Assembly (NCBI GenBank): GCA_036897095.1
Contig: JAYMSP010000399.1
Coordinates: forward strand, 1 to 53,890
DNA: 53,890 bases
From: Plantago elongata
Lineage: Eukaryota > Streptophyta > Magnoliopsida > Lamiales > Plantaginaceae
Reading direction: 5' to 3'
The stretch's first letter is position 1. Every line of letters begins with the position of its first letter. The notes beneath the pieces were generated by a model, which was not told the DNA's origin, did no database searches, and saw only the letters and a program-made list of their open reading frames with translations. Position numbers and translations under genes: made by a program. Shown piece by piece: positions 10,415 to 22,540 of this stretch.

Positions 10415-13400
10415 TCAGGTGAATATAGGACACCCTGGGACATTAATATTCCGTGCCGTTGGACATGAAGCCAAAGGACAATGATCCGGTTCAGACCCCC
10501 ACCACTTCACATTCTTACCATTGTTTTGCAGCGCGAAAAACAACAGAACGCCCATGAAAGCAGTACCGGCATCCAGTGCTGCTGATAACACGTAATTGTA
10601 TCTTTGCCACCATTGTTTCCGGTACTTGAACACGAAGTAGTTGAATATTGTGCCGGTTAAGATCCAGCTAGCAATGTTCGTTGGAGTAGCTGGTGGCATT
10701 CCAGCGAAACCGTATGATATGACTGGTATGTTGATCAATGGAATCCATTTCTTTTCGGGGAAAACTTTGCTCAGGATCCAAACGGGAACTGGCAAGAATG
10801 CTCCTATTAGAAATAGCCAAACCAAGTTTCGGTACATTCCTCCCGGTCCAAAGAGCCTCTCTGGCCCGATTAATCCCCAAATGACGGAAGCATCAAAAGT
10901 GACACGGAATTTAGGACATGTCCATGGGCTTTCAGGATGTAATGACTCGATGTCACAGATGTTCTCGATACTTCCCAGCATCCACCAACACACTGCCAGG
11001 TTAACTATTCCAGATAAAAGCGTTGCCACCAGCTGGAGAAAGGGAAGATACCCACGATGTTAAGTTATTGTTAGAATCACTAAGCTTCATGAAAAATAGT
11101 AATTACAACGTATATAAACAAACTTCACAAATGGTGAACGATGAATGCGGGTGTCTGTAATGATGCCATATACGGAAGGTTGTGGAAAAGAACAAACCTG
11201 TGCTGTGAACATGCATCGCGGAGGAATTTTCATGTAGTGACCAAGTTTAAGATCCGCTAGGAAAGATAGGGCATGGATGGTGCTGATTCGACCATAAATC
11301 TTGAAAATCAAGTTCGCTATGGGTTTTCCTGGAAGGATGTACCCGATGATAAACTGCGCTATTATGTCATATCCAGGTTGCTGTAATTAAGTAGAGGGAA
11401 AAGGTTAAGTTTCCTGCATAACCTTTTACAGATCAAAGGGTGCTCAAGATGCATTATAAACTGGCCAAGGCTAATAATATACCTGGTTAGTAGTAGCTTG
11501 AATGACTCCAATTGGGAGTGTAACAACCCAAGCTAAAAAAAATGCAAAGAGCATTCCCCACCATGGGAGCTGCACGTCTTCCTTCCACACGAATGACATT
11601 AGTAGGGAGAAGGCGATGCTGCCTAATAGCAATGCGAGGAACCACCATTGGGGAACTTGCTTGTAACTTTGCATCAGTTTTGCATGTATGTCCAACTTCA
11701 CATTCTTCACTGCGGACCTACTTTGCCTCCAGATATCTCTAGCAAATAGAAATGAATAGATATGTCAGTTTAAGAAAGTTAAAATTGAATTAAAAACAAA
11801 TCTCGGAACACGTTCACATTTCATCACTGCTAACCTGCCATTAAACAGCGCCACATGAGTAAGTGTTGCTGTGAACCTTGCAAATCCAGAGCCAATGGAC
11901 AGGGCAAACAGAGGACTAAGATAGAGCTTACTGTAGCTCTCATAGGCAGCAATGTTTAGATCAAATTGAGGGGTCAAGATCTTAGTAGTATCATATTTGT
12001 GTCCACTTGAGGTAAACAATTGGTTTGAGAATATAGGAAATTTGCGGGCATCAAACGTGTTGTACTTCCAGTAGCATACAGGGACAATGATGTATATAAA
12101 CATGATAAATCCAACCATGACGTTCAAAATTGATGAAAATGGTGTCACTAACGGGCTGCCATGATAGGCCGAAATTCCAGCCCAGTCAAGGGTGAAAGCA
12201 CCCACGCCAAGACCATGGTAGCCGGAACCAATTTGCTGAGCAGTAATACTGTTAGGCCATACCCAACATACCCAAGAAAAGAAGGTCAAGATCTGAAATA
12301 GGTATCCAGGGAACGCGTAATACACAAAACTTGCCCCCATGAAGATAAGGAAAAATTTCATCCTTGTCATCCCTCGAGACTTCACTTCCTTTTCATGAAG
12401 GGCCCTGCGAAATTACAGTACATTAGAGATCAGAGACCCTCTAGAACAGTTTCAGGATTATGTGGTTTTACTGCTTTGCACTTTCACTTTTGTACAAAGG
12501 AAGTGCTCAAAAACTCCGATAAGCTTCATTTATGTCATCTGCGTTACAGTTGAATAACTAGTTATTTTATCATTCTTCTCTTCATCGTGTTATCTAATCA
12601 AGTATCACTGTCACTGAAGGGAAGTTCCGATTCTGGAACCTTATTACATCAAGAAACATACATAAAGCTATTCTGTGTTACTATCCGAAGTGGACTAGTT
12701 GATCAGTGCCTCAGTGGTAGCCACTTTAGAGGTAAGATATTCCTTTGGAAAGGAATATCACAGCTAGAGAATTTCAAAATAATGAACAACGACTAATGAA
12801 GAAAGTTTATGTATTCCACTTATCCACATCCAGAACCAATTCTATGCTCAGCGGCTATAGTTTAGGCATGTAGTATTTGTTCATTCCCTAGTGCATAGCA
12901 GTTACATCACACAAAATTATTGCACTTTCTAGTTATTTTAATCAACCAGAACATTATTCCAAAGCAAAAAGGGAATGTACATACAGAAAACTTGATGATC
13001 ACTTCATGGCATCTACTTGTATAGGACGTCATACAACATGATTGGTGTGTACGGATTATCCTTAAACAGCAACTCAATTAACTAATCAACCTCTTTCCAT
13101 CTAAACATGCATTTACTGAATACCAGTTTGATAACAGCCATTGTTTTCGAAACTTAAAGCACATGTTAGTTGTTATACGATAATGATGAAATCAAGAAAA
13201 CACACCTAAAAAGAGAAACTTGTGCTAAATTGGAAGGCCACCACATCTCAACTGGATCCACCAAATACCTTCTCAACATACCAGCCCATCCGTAACCAAT
13301 AATCTGCAATCATTCAAACGAACAAAATGCTAAGGACCAAGCACAATTGTCATAGCACTAGTTAAAGTAAAAAGTGGGGGCATAACTAATGGTCCTCCTC

Positions 13401-14769
13401 CTTCTTGTACCAAACAACACAGAAGTAAACACCTATTGCTTGAGGAGCAGCTAAGTTCATCCTTCCTATGGCAAACTTTCCCACTAATATTCTTTGAAAT
13501 AGGATTCGTTGTCCCTACAAATTTTCTTATCCCTCCAGGATTAAAATCTAATTCTCAAGTTCAATAAAAGTTCAACCTTCTATTTTTCGCTATATGTTTC
13601 GTAATGTACCAACTCAATCACTTTCCTCAAGCAAAATAAGAAACCAATAATAGTGCTTTCACTTTCACAAATGCTAGCTAGTAATCATCTTTGCCTAGAA
13701 AAAACATACACCTTCCCTTCACAAGACAATCTTATCACACTAAACTACAAAGAATCGCCAATAGTTTTCAACATGCGGCGTCTTAAAGTTAATCAAACCA
13801 GAATAATTAAAGACCTTAATTCATCTTTTCCCCAAATAAAAAAACTATCATTTTTTTCTTTCTTTCTTGTTCCTTTTCCAGTCTTCCAGATCAACTATTA
13901 TTCTCTACCGATAGTTTTAAGAGAATCTCTTCCTTATCTCCAAACCTCCAACAAAAATCTCATATCAAACACCAATTAAATATCTCTTCTTCCACACACA
14001 AAATTACAATCAACAAACTATTAAAAAAAGAAAGAACTCCACCCGTAAATCCAGCACGCAGTAACCCGTGATCAATGATGGATTAAACTAAACTAAACTA
14101 ATATATGTTCAAGTTCACACTATAGCTATCTAAAAAGATCCCAAAAGATATAGTTTCCAAATGCTAAAAAGATCCAACCTTTATAACTAATCTAAGCCTA
14201 AAAAGGCAAACTTTATTGTTAACTGAACTAAGCAGAACTGAAATTAATGAGTTTGCAGATGAAGATAACAGTACCTGAGTGGTCAAGACAATCAAAATGG
14301 CACAAAGGAAATTGACACTCTGCTTATAGTACGCCTTCATAACAGTAATAGCACCAATGGAGTAAGCATCTCCACCACCAAACGACACCCCACAGTTGGC
14401 CATAACAGTGATGATGACATGCTCCTTGATATTAAACGGACCAGGATTCAAACTAAACTTCCACCCGAACAGAGAGTACTCCTTCTCCGGCAAGGTCGCA
14501 GCCATGAGACGGCCAATAGGGAGCACCGCAATTTGCATAAGGATAGCAGAGATGGTGAGAGGCTGGGTTCGGTAGATGAAGAAGGTGTTGAGGAAGATGA
14601 GGAGTGTGCAGGAGGATAAACCGAGGACCCAAGCTCGAAATGTCATGACTGGGAGAGAAGGGTCGTCGGTTTCGGGGACTACGAGAGCTACTTCCTCGAC
14701 GGAGCAGCGTTCGGTTTCGGTGTCGCCGCCGTTGGGCCCGCCGGATAGTTTTTCGGTTTCCGAGACCAT
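10415..14769 (-). CDS. Oligopeptide transporter, OPT family (PT clade)
   Basis: Six exons on the minus strand (14769-14275, 13303-13206, 12404-11835, 11738-11483, 11380-11198, 11032-10415) join in phase to 739 residues, the usual OPT length. The two hallmark motifs are present: [12 protein letters not shown] (NPG at 108-110) and [11 protein letters not shown] (KIPPR at 524-528). Other conserved blocks are [15 protein letters not shown] after exon 1 and [17 protein letters not shown] near the C-terminus. The protein is a multi-pass membrane carrier of many hydrophobic segments; plant PT-clade members move small peptides, glutathione-type compounds or metal complexes with protons. The N-terminal 40 residues are acidic and soluble. 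The start is ATG 14769; an upstream in-frame GTG was rejected. Intron 1 (13304-14274) contains a short piece of the AACTGAACTG repeat. The exact paralogue and substrate are not resolvable here. Confidence 0.95.
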
Positions 14770-15677
14770 TTTTTGGTTGGGACTTGGGAATTCTGTTTCT
14801 CTGTGGTGAGGAGTTGTCGTCACTTACATAATGGAATGGAAGGGTGATGAGGAGAATTTATAATGGTTGTAGTAATTTTGGTATCATTGGTGGTAATAAA
14901 TGGTAATAATGTAAAAATGGAAACAGAGGAGGATAATTTTTACCTTCTTTTGTCAAACGTTTTCAACTACAAGGCACACTTTTGTCAAAGGTTTTCAACT
15001 GGACACGTGTGCAGTCATGTGGGATCCACTAGGGGCGTATGCATAGTCTACGCTGTACGGGTTGATTTTGAAGGAAAACGTGTGTTAAATTCAACATTTA
15101 TTATAATTAACACAATCTATTTTGTGGAAATTGTTAATATTGAGTGTGTGGAGTGTGTTTGAATTTTACTCATTTTATCAAGGATAGGGGATTGTTATAG
15201 AATTTACATTGATGTGGAACCATTTATTTTATTCCCTTTATTGAATGTTTAATAAGTCAAGGTCAAATATATATACCATATAATTAAATACATTCAAATA
15301 CAGTGTTACTATTATTTTCTTTATAACCAAGATATTTTTAATTAAATTATTATATTTATAGTTAGGAACACAGGTTCATCGAAGTGATATGCTATAAGGT
15401 GACTTTACAAACTTTGTGTTGAAGATAAGAATGATATTCACATCTAACCCATCTAATTTTTGAGATAAACTATATGATCTTATCTTTAAAATTATGACAA
15501 AATTGTAGGCTACTCTTTAATATCAGTTTCGTATAAATATTGAATCTTACTAAACGAGTTAGAGATGAAATAAGTTACAAATGGCTACATAGGGATGTAC
15601 CAACTCCCTCATTAAGATGAATAAAGAGATTAAAAGTGAGCAATTGAAGTGCAATTTGCATAATGATCCCTACTACA
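14770..15677. other. Upstream region of the OPT gene, no other gene seen
   Basis: This holds the presumed promoter of the minus-strand transporter gene. A CACGTG G-box lies in ggacacgtgtgcagtc at about 15001-15016; a similar word occurs near 26938. The rest is AT-rich with no supported coding region. Confidence 0.4.
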
Positions 15678-16171
15678 TGTTAAAAAAACAAACACCCAAG
15701 TGGAGAAGGAAATGTATTGATAATCAGAGTAAAATAGTTTGTTACAATGTATGTTACAAGCTTGCTATGAGCTACTATTTATACTACAAGTTTCAACTAG
15801 TTTGCTCCACTTTAACATAGAAAAGATACTGAAAAATTCAAACTAAACAAGCTAAATTAATTGTTGTAGCAGAGTCTCTCATAGCACGCCTCGTACTTGG
15901 TCCAATCTTCACCGTTGATCTCCTAAAAATAGATGAAGACAAGCTGCTACACTTGTAATAGGCCACTGCGTATTTTGGCTTCTTTCTGTAGTGGGAAGAA
16001 GACGAACTTATGTTGTCCAGGGAAAGCGTCAATTCGTTTTGCGCCTTGGTTTCTGATTGGTCGGAAACTCGATTAATAGTGTTGCATTTTTCATTCATGC
16101 CCCTTCTCTGATTCTTGCGTGATCACTTGAATCCCATATTGTTTGGTGCCTGCATTTGTAGTCCCTAAACA
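15678..16171 (-). repeat. LTR in the normal 3' position
   Basis: Reading on the minus strand, this 494-bp repeat starts TGTTTAGGGACTACAAATG and ends TTTTTTTAACA, with TG...CA termini. It has a TATA box and a downstream AT-rich end (TCTGATTATCAATACATTT) resembling an R/U5 poly(A) region. A purine-rich tract CTTGAAGGGGAA lies 65 bases further into the element (16237-16248), so the true U3 start may be near 16236 instead. Confidence 0.8.
15776..15783 (-). promoter_or_regulatory. TATA box of the copia LTR
   Basis: TATAAATA is read on the minus strand about 100 bases before the outer LTR end, the usual place for an LTR promoter. The inverted copy has TTTAAATA at the corresponding site, so it is damaged there. 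Confidence 0.5.
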
Positions 16172-19100
16172 TTCAAATCTTTTGCACAACAATTTCTGGT
16201 CTATAAATTTAGTTTCTTTTTCTGAAATTTCCAATATTCCCCTTCAAGAGGAGCATATGGATTTCTAATGTTCATCTTGATCATGTCATTAACCAAATTA
16301 GTTGAAGGAACAACTTTAGTGAATATATCCGCCAATTGATCACAACCCTTAATGAAATCAATTTCTATCTTCTTTTCTAATACTTTCTCTCTTATAAAGT
16401 GGCAATCTACTTCTATGTGTTTGATTATTTCATGAAAGATTGGATTCTTAGTTAGATGGATTGCAGATTGATTGTCACTTTTCAACTTTACAGGTTTTAT
16501 CAAATCTATTCCTAGATCCTTTAAAAGTGTTGTCAACCAAATGATTTCACAGCAAACAAAGGTCATTGCCCTATATTTAGCTTCTGTTGAAAAATGGCTA
16601 ATGGTAGCCTGCTTCTTTGATCTCCAACTAACAAGAGAGTTACCTATCATTACAAAATATCCAGAAGTAGATCTTCTTGTCATTGGACAACCAGCATAAT
16701 CTGAATCACTATAAGTAGTGATATCAAGATTTTTATCTTTAGAGAGGAAAATTCCCATACCTATATCACTTTTGATGTACTTTATGACTCTTAAAACTCC
16801 CTGAAGATGATTCTTACAAGGGTTCTGCATACATTGACTAAAGATGCCAACATCAAATGTAATGTCAGGCCTTGTGATAGTTAAGTAGATTAATTTACCT
16901 ATTAAATTTATGTAAAAGGTGGGATCTTCAAGTGGTGCAGAGCTATTCTGTGAAATTTTATATGTTGTACCATAGGTGTAATAACTGGTTTACATGCCAG
17001 TAGTCCTGAAGTTTGAATAATCTCTGAAGCATATTTCTTTTGAGAAATATGAAGTCCTTCATCATTTTTAGCTATTTCTTTATGATATCAATTTCTTTTG
17101 GAAATTTACTGCCTATGATAATATCATCCACATAAATGAGCATAGCAATGAAACCATTCTCTTTTCCTCTAGTGAAGAGTGAATAATCACTTTTAGATTG
17201 AACAAAACCAAGTTCTCTAAGATAACTAGTGAGTTTTGAGTTCCATTGCCTTGATGCATGTTTTAATCCATAAATGCATTTATTTAATTTGCAGACTAAT
17301 CTATTTGGATCTTCCCCCTGAATTGAAAAAGCTTCATGTAGATTTCTTCATCTAAGTCTCCATTTAAAAATTCATTGTGAACATCTAACTGACATAAACT
17401 CCAGTTCTCTTTAGAAGCAAGTGCAAGAAAGATTTTAACTGAAGTTAGTTTAGCTACAGGGCTGAATGTTTCAGTGTATTCAGAATCATATTGTTTAGTG
17501 TAACCCTTGGCTACTAATCTAGCTTTTTATTTATCAATCTTGCCTTCTGAATTTAATTTAGTTTTGAATACAAATCTGCATCATATTGGTGTTATGTTAG
17601 TTGTTCTTTTAACAATAGTCCATGTATTGTTATCAACCAGGGCTTTCAATTCAAATTGTATTGCCTTCCTCCAATGTTCTTTTGTTATAGCTTCTTCATA
17701 AATATCAGGTTCATGTATGAGAGCTAGAGTTATAGAGTAATCTCTATAAGTTTTTGAAAATTTATCATATGCCAGAAAAGCTGAAATAGGATACTTAATT
17801 TGCATTTCATTTTTATGTAATGCATATGCTTTGGCTTCATGATGATATATATCTAAACTGGAGGGTAGCTTTCTTACTCTGGTTGTTCTTCTTAAATTTG
17901 TTTCTTCTACAATACTTTGTGCAGGTTCTTATATTTCTTCTTCAAGTATGTACTCATCACTATCATGATTACTTAAATTTTCATTTTGATCATCTGGCTC
18001 ATCATGATTGATTTGTTCTTCCTGAAGGTGTGGTTCATCTGTGTTTTTCTCATTTAACCATTCATAATCCATTTGATCAGGTGCATGTATTAAAATATCA
18101 TTATCATCACTGATCTTTTCTAGCAAATGGAAACACATCCTCCACAAACATCACATTTCTTGAAATGAAAAAGGTTTTCCTGTTTAAATCATAAATTTTG
18201 TATCCTTTTACATTAGCAGGATATCCAACAAAAATACACTTTTGTGATCTTGAATCAAGCTTTGTCCTTCCTACACTTTCAGTACTGGTAAAACACAAAG
18301 AACAAAAGGTTTTCAAATTATTGTAAACAAGTTTCTTTTCATAAAATAACTCAAAAGGAGTTTTATTTTCTAAAACTGGACTTGGTGTTCTATTAATCAA
18401 ATAAGTTGCAGTTTGAACTGATTCTCCCAGAATTTCTTTGGCAATTTAGATTGAAAAAGTAAGGCTCTAGTTACATTCAACAGATGTTGATGTTTTCTTT
18501 CTACTACTTCATTCTATTGTGGAGTGTGTGAACATGTTTTCTGGTGTATTATGCCTAATTTATTCAAGACATCTGGCATGTGAAACTCAAGTCCATTATC
18601 TGTTCTTATTATCTTAGCTCTTTTCTGCATTTGGTTTTGCATTATCTATATAAAATTAAATAAAGCTGACTTTGTATCTGATTTAATCTAAGCACAAATA
18701 TCTAAGTAAACCTGCTAAAATCATCAACTATAGTAAGAAAGTAATGGTGACCATTGATAGTAGAGATATCATAAGGACCCCATAAATCACAGTGCAACAA
18801 CTCTAAAGCATAACTAGAGTTTTTATAACTAACTGGAAAGGGAGATTTGTTTTGATTTGTCTGCATACAGACTTCACAATAAGAAAATTTCTTGCATTGC
18901 ACTTCAGGATTAGAAACCTGGATAAGAGAAAGTCTACTTGAACTTAAATGTCCTAGTCTAAAATGCCATAGGTGGTCTTTAGCAGCAGCTGCAGAATCTT
19001 GGCTTTCTTGACTGTAGATGGCTAGTGCCTTAGGTAAATAACAATAATGCTTGAATAAATAAAGTCCCTTCTTCCCTTCAATCAGTCCAATCTTTGTCAC

Positions 19101-20298
19101 TGATGGAGTCAATGAACAACTTGTCTGCAAAATATGACAAGAGTTCTTGAGAAATAGAAAACTAATAGGGTTGTCATTGCAAACTTTATTTATAGACATT
19201 AAGTTAAGTTTGATGGTGGGAACACAAAGAACATTTCTCAGAAAGCAGTTATCTGCTATTCTGATATCACCTGAGTGTGAAATGGGAATTTTAGTGAGAT
19301 TTGGCAGCTGAACAAAAGCCATAACCTTGTTAACATTGTGAGTGAACAGTTTTACATCACAAATAATATGATCTGAAGCTCCAGAATCAACTATCCAACC
19401 AGATCTAGTATTAACTAAAATAGAATTAACTGCAGTAGAATTTATAGAACTTATAATACTTGTTATACCTGCATAGTTCAGCTCTGGAGTGGAGGTATCT
19501 GGGAGAGTGCTGACAGAAGGTGTGATGTCCGTAGGAGTAGATTGCTGACCAGAGTTAACAGCTTGAGCACCACTCACTTGTGCAAAATCCATGAGCCGGT
19601 GCAACTAGTTATTAGCGAGATTCATTGAACCAGTAGTGCCTGCATTAGTGTTATTTGCATGATATTGGTTTGACCTTCCACCTTGATTTAATCTACCTCC
19701 TCTTCCTCTGTAACCACCCCTTCCTCCTTCATTAATTTTTCTTGAGTTATTCTGAGGAAAACCAATCACTTTAAAGCAGTGATCAATGGTGTGGTTAGTG
19801 AGATTAGGAAAATTAGGACAAAATAGATTTTTCTTGTCCTTTCTCTTAAAACCAACATTCGTGGCTGCATTTTCTGTTACAGGAAAGAGAACGTCCCTGG
19901 ACATTTTCTAAGACTCTTCTTGTAGAACAAGAGAGTATGCCTTATCAAGAGAAGGCTTTGGATCCATCAGACTAATCTGACCTCTAACCATCTCAAAACC
20001 ATCATTCAATCCCATTAAAAATTTGAATATTTTGTCAATGACTTGCATTTTCTCAAAGACATCAAAGATTGAACAAGTGCAATTCTTACAAGCACAAGAT
20101 GGTATTTGCATGTAGTCACCTAGCTCTTCCCCCAAACCAGAAAACTTGGAGAAGTAGTCAGTGACAAAGTGATTGTCTTGAGTAACTTTGCAAATATCTT
20201 GTTGCAATTGATAAATACGCAAATCATTGGGCTGAGCATATATGATTTTCAGCTTATGCCATCCCTCAGTTGCAGTTTCACCAGACATAAAGTACCAA
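16172..20298 (-). pseudogene. Copia gag-pol polyprotein, frame-broken
   Basis: Pieces of one polyprotein appear in order on the minus strand. At 20298-19908 is the gag (UBN2-type) core with a truncated N-terminus. At 19904-19605 is the nucleocapsid region with a damaged zinc knuckle, where only part of the CCHC spacing remains. At 19604-18702 are the protease motif DSGASDH, the pre-integrase block LWHFRLGHLS, and the start of the integrase core. Near 18500-18440 is an integrase [12 protein letters not shown] block. At 18400-17929 is the integrase C-terminal part, and near 17805-17581 the start of reverse transcriptase (LKALVDNNTWTIV). At 16830-16201 is RNase H (TTYSDSDYAGC, KSDNQSAIHL). The pieces lie in different frames separated by stops, so no functional polyprotein can be made. 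The C-terminal codons overlap the purine-rich tract at 16237-16248. Confidence 0.9.
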
Positions 20299-20781
20299 AG
20301 TTTAGGGACAACAAATGAAGGCGCCAAACAATATGAGACTCAAGTGATCACGCAAGAATCAGAGAAGGGCGTGATGAAAAACGCAACACTATTAATCGAG
20401 TTTCCGACCAATAAAAAACGAAGGCGCAAAACGAATTGAAACTTTCCCTGGACAACATAAGTTCGTCTTCTTCCCACTGCATAAAAGAAGCCAAAATATG
20501 CAGTTGTCTAGTACAAGTGCAGCAATTTGTCTTCATCTGTTTTTAGGAGATCAATGGTGAAGATTGGACCAAGTACGAGGCGTGCTATGAGAGACTTTGC
20601 TACAACAATTAATTTAGCTTGTTTAGTTTGAATTTTTCATTATCTTTTCTAGGTTATAGTGGAGCAAACTAGTTGAAACTTATAGTTTAAATAGTAGCTC
20701 ATAGCAAGCTTGTAACATACTATTTTACTCTGATTATCAATACATTTTTTTTCCTCTTGGGTGTTTTTTGTTTTTTTAACA
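20299..20781 (+). repeat. Inverted LTR copy at the 5' end of the copia element
   Basis: Read on the plus strand it aligns end to end with the 15678-16171 LTR read on the minus strand, starting AGTTTAGGGACAACAAATG (first base T changed to A) and ending TTTTTTTAACA. It lacks a 12-base stretch present in the other copy and has scattered substitutions. Its inner end abuts truncated gag with no primer-binding site between. Confidence 0.85.
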
Positions 20782-21390
20782 CAACAAATAATACTGAAGA
20801 GTTTTTCGAAACTAGAAATTGAGAAAAAAAAAAAAAAAAGCAGCAGCCAAGTTGATCATTTGAAAAGGTGTGGGGAATATCATTCCTAAATCCCGTAATT
20901 TTGACAATTGTTCAATAATTATGTCATACCCCTCATCTACCTATCCGAACCTTATAAGCTAGTATGATCATCAAACTTTCCAATGGAATTAAAGTTCAAT
21001 CAACGTTGCGTAGATTTATTGCAACTATGATCGATCAGGATATAAAAGTTCGCAAGACAAAGGAATAAAGGGGAGAAGAAGCAGTAACTTTTGTAAAATT
21101 CTACATATGTATGATCTTTTCTAAATAAATTAAAGAATCTCATCACATTAGTAATATAATGTGAATGTAAAATACATAAAAGATGGACTGTTTAACTGTT
21201 TAGCATATTCTGAGTTGGACACACTCAGCTAATCATGGAATCATCTCTAATCTTTAACTGTGAAATGAAAATAAGCAACATCTGTAAAATGCAACAACAT
21301 AGACAATATACTTCGCATGCTTAAGAATATAAGCATTTGTGCTAAAGCTATACATTTATCAATCATTCATTCATATATATATATGTATAT
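20782..21390. other. AT-rich spacer between copia element and MULE
   Basis: It contains a 16-base poly-A run near 20825 and a short (AT)n run near 21375. No primer-binding site, gag or LTR remnant of the neighbouring copia element is seen here, and no gene. Confidence 0.5.
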
Positions 21391-21904
21391 GGACGATTTA
21401 CATCTGACCACCATTTTAGATACTATATAAATGATATAAACGTTTAGGTCTCTAACGTTTCTAATTTTACGACGAAGGATAATATTTGAACTGGGACTAA
21501 TTAATATTTACGCTAAGGTCCAAAAGTCAAAGTTGGTGAGAGAAAGGGCGAAAAAATGAATTTATTTTCTCTTTTCTATCCTTATCATATTTCATTTTCC
21601 TTTTTCTTTAATTACTGATATTACTTTTATGTTTCTTTATTTACTTCCTTTTATCTTTCCTTTTACTTAAAACACCAGTTGTCCTTCATTGTAAATAGAT
21701 TCCAGACATACATTACTTAATGGTAATAATGTAAACTATTTATGGACCTCATTTTAAATACTTTTAAGTAGCCGTTAGATTCCGTTTGTTACAGTTTTTG
21801 ACCGTTTGAATTGATGTTTGGTGTATAAATTGAGCATTTTTGGACCATTTTATGTGTGTTGTTGTGTAGAAAAAATTATACCTTCATAGATAAAGAAAAC
21901 ACCC

Positions 21905-22252
21905 ATGGCTTCCCCACCATCATCGTCCAATGTTCGTCGGTTGAGGTATCAAAATGAAGTTTGCAAGAAGAATTGTAATGAGAATACGGTGATGCGCCTC
22001 TCGACAACCGCTAAGAATCCGGGGCAATTGTTTCATTGATGTCCGGTCCATGGCTTTTCACATTGGTGCACTCCATTGGATGGTGATTCTTGTAACCAGT
22101 CCACAAGCAATACAACTGACCAAGATCAAGTGGAAAGAAGAATGTGAAGGCTTGAAGATCAAATGGACAGAAGCATTAGAAGACTTGAAGACCAGATTGA
22201 AAGAAGCATATGGGAATTGAAGACCAGATTCAAAGGAGCATTGGGAGGCTAG
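21905..22252 (+). pseudogene. GRF-type zinc-finger ORF inside the MULE, with stops
   Basis: The frame starts MASPPSSSNVRRLRYQNEVC and continues with cysteines spaced as in plant GRF-type zinc fingers, then KNPGQLFH, a TGA at 22037-22039 where the family has the glycine codon of the FxGCP motif, and CPVHGFSHWC. A second TGA follows the first coiled segment, and TAG ends at 22252. The tail is a heptad-like repeat (RRLEDQMDRSIRRLEDQIER) that would form a coiled coil. It is transcribed toward the transposase gene, so the two are convergent, as mudrA and mudrB are in maize. It may be a second MULE gene or a captured host gene. The family call rests on pattern memory. Confidence 0.6.
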
Positions 22253-22540
22253 AAGCTAATATTTTACTCAAGTTATTTGCAAGCTATGAACATAAATGTG
22301 TAATGCAATGTAATGCAAATGAATGAAATAAAGTGAGGATTTCTCTATTAGCACCAAGAGTATCAAAAATACATCAAAGAGTGACAAAATACACACCATA
22401 AATACACTGGAATTGGATCAACTACATCAAACAAGCCCCAGAGCAAAAACTAAACAAAATGCCATTGTTTAAAAAAAAACAAGTAGACTACAACAAACAA
22501 GTCCCAGAAATAGATTGAAGAAACAAAAACAAGTATAAAG

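Larger units (their letters stand above)
15678..20781 (-). mobile_element. Degenerate Ty1/copia retrotransposon with inverted LTRs
   Basis: The internal gag-pol region (16172-20298) reads on the minus strand in the order gag, protease, integrase, reverse transcriptase, RNase H, which is the copia order. The flanking repeats of about 490 bp are roughly 90% alike but lie in opposite orientation, so both outer ends are U5-type (TTTTTTTAACA outward). The gag N-terminus, primer-binding site and a normally oriented 5' LTR are absent; truncated gag is fused directly to the U3 side of the inverted LTR at about 20298. Flanks are ctaca (15673-15677) and caaca (20782-20786), a 4-of-5 match to a 5-bp target duplication. 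The element is old: the LTRs have diverged and the coding region is broken many times. Confidence 0.85.

Noticed and set aside
15678..20781. A Pack-MULE or other DNA transposon with 490-bp terminal inverted repeats that captured copia sequence
   Set aside because: The repeats have TG...CA ends, a TATA box and a U5-like AT-rich end, the left one sits where the copia 3' LTR belongs, and no 8-9 bp duplication is seen. It is kept only as an alternative under the main finding.
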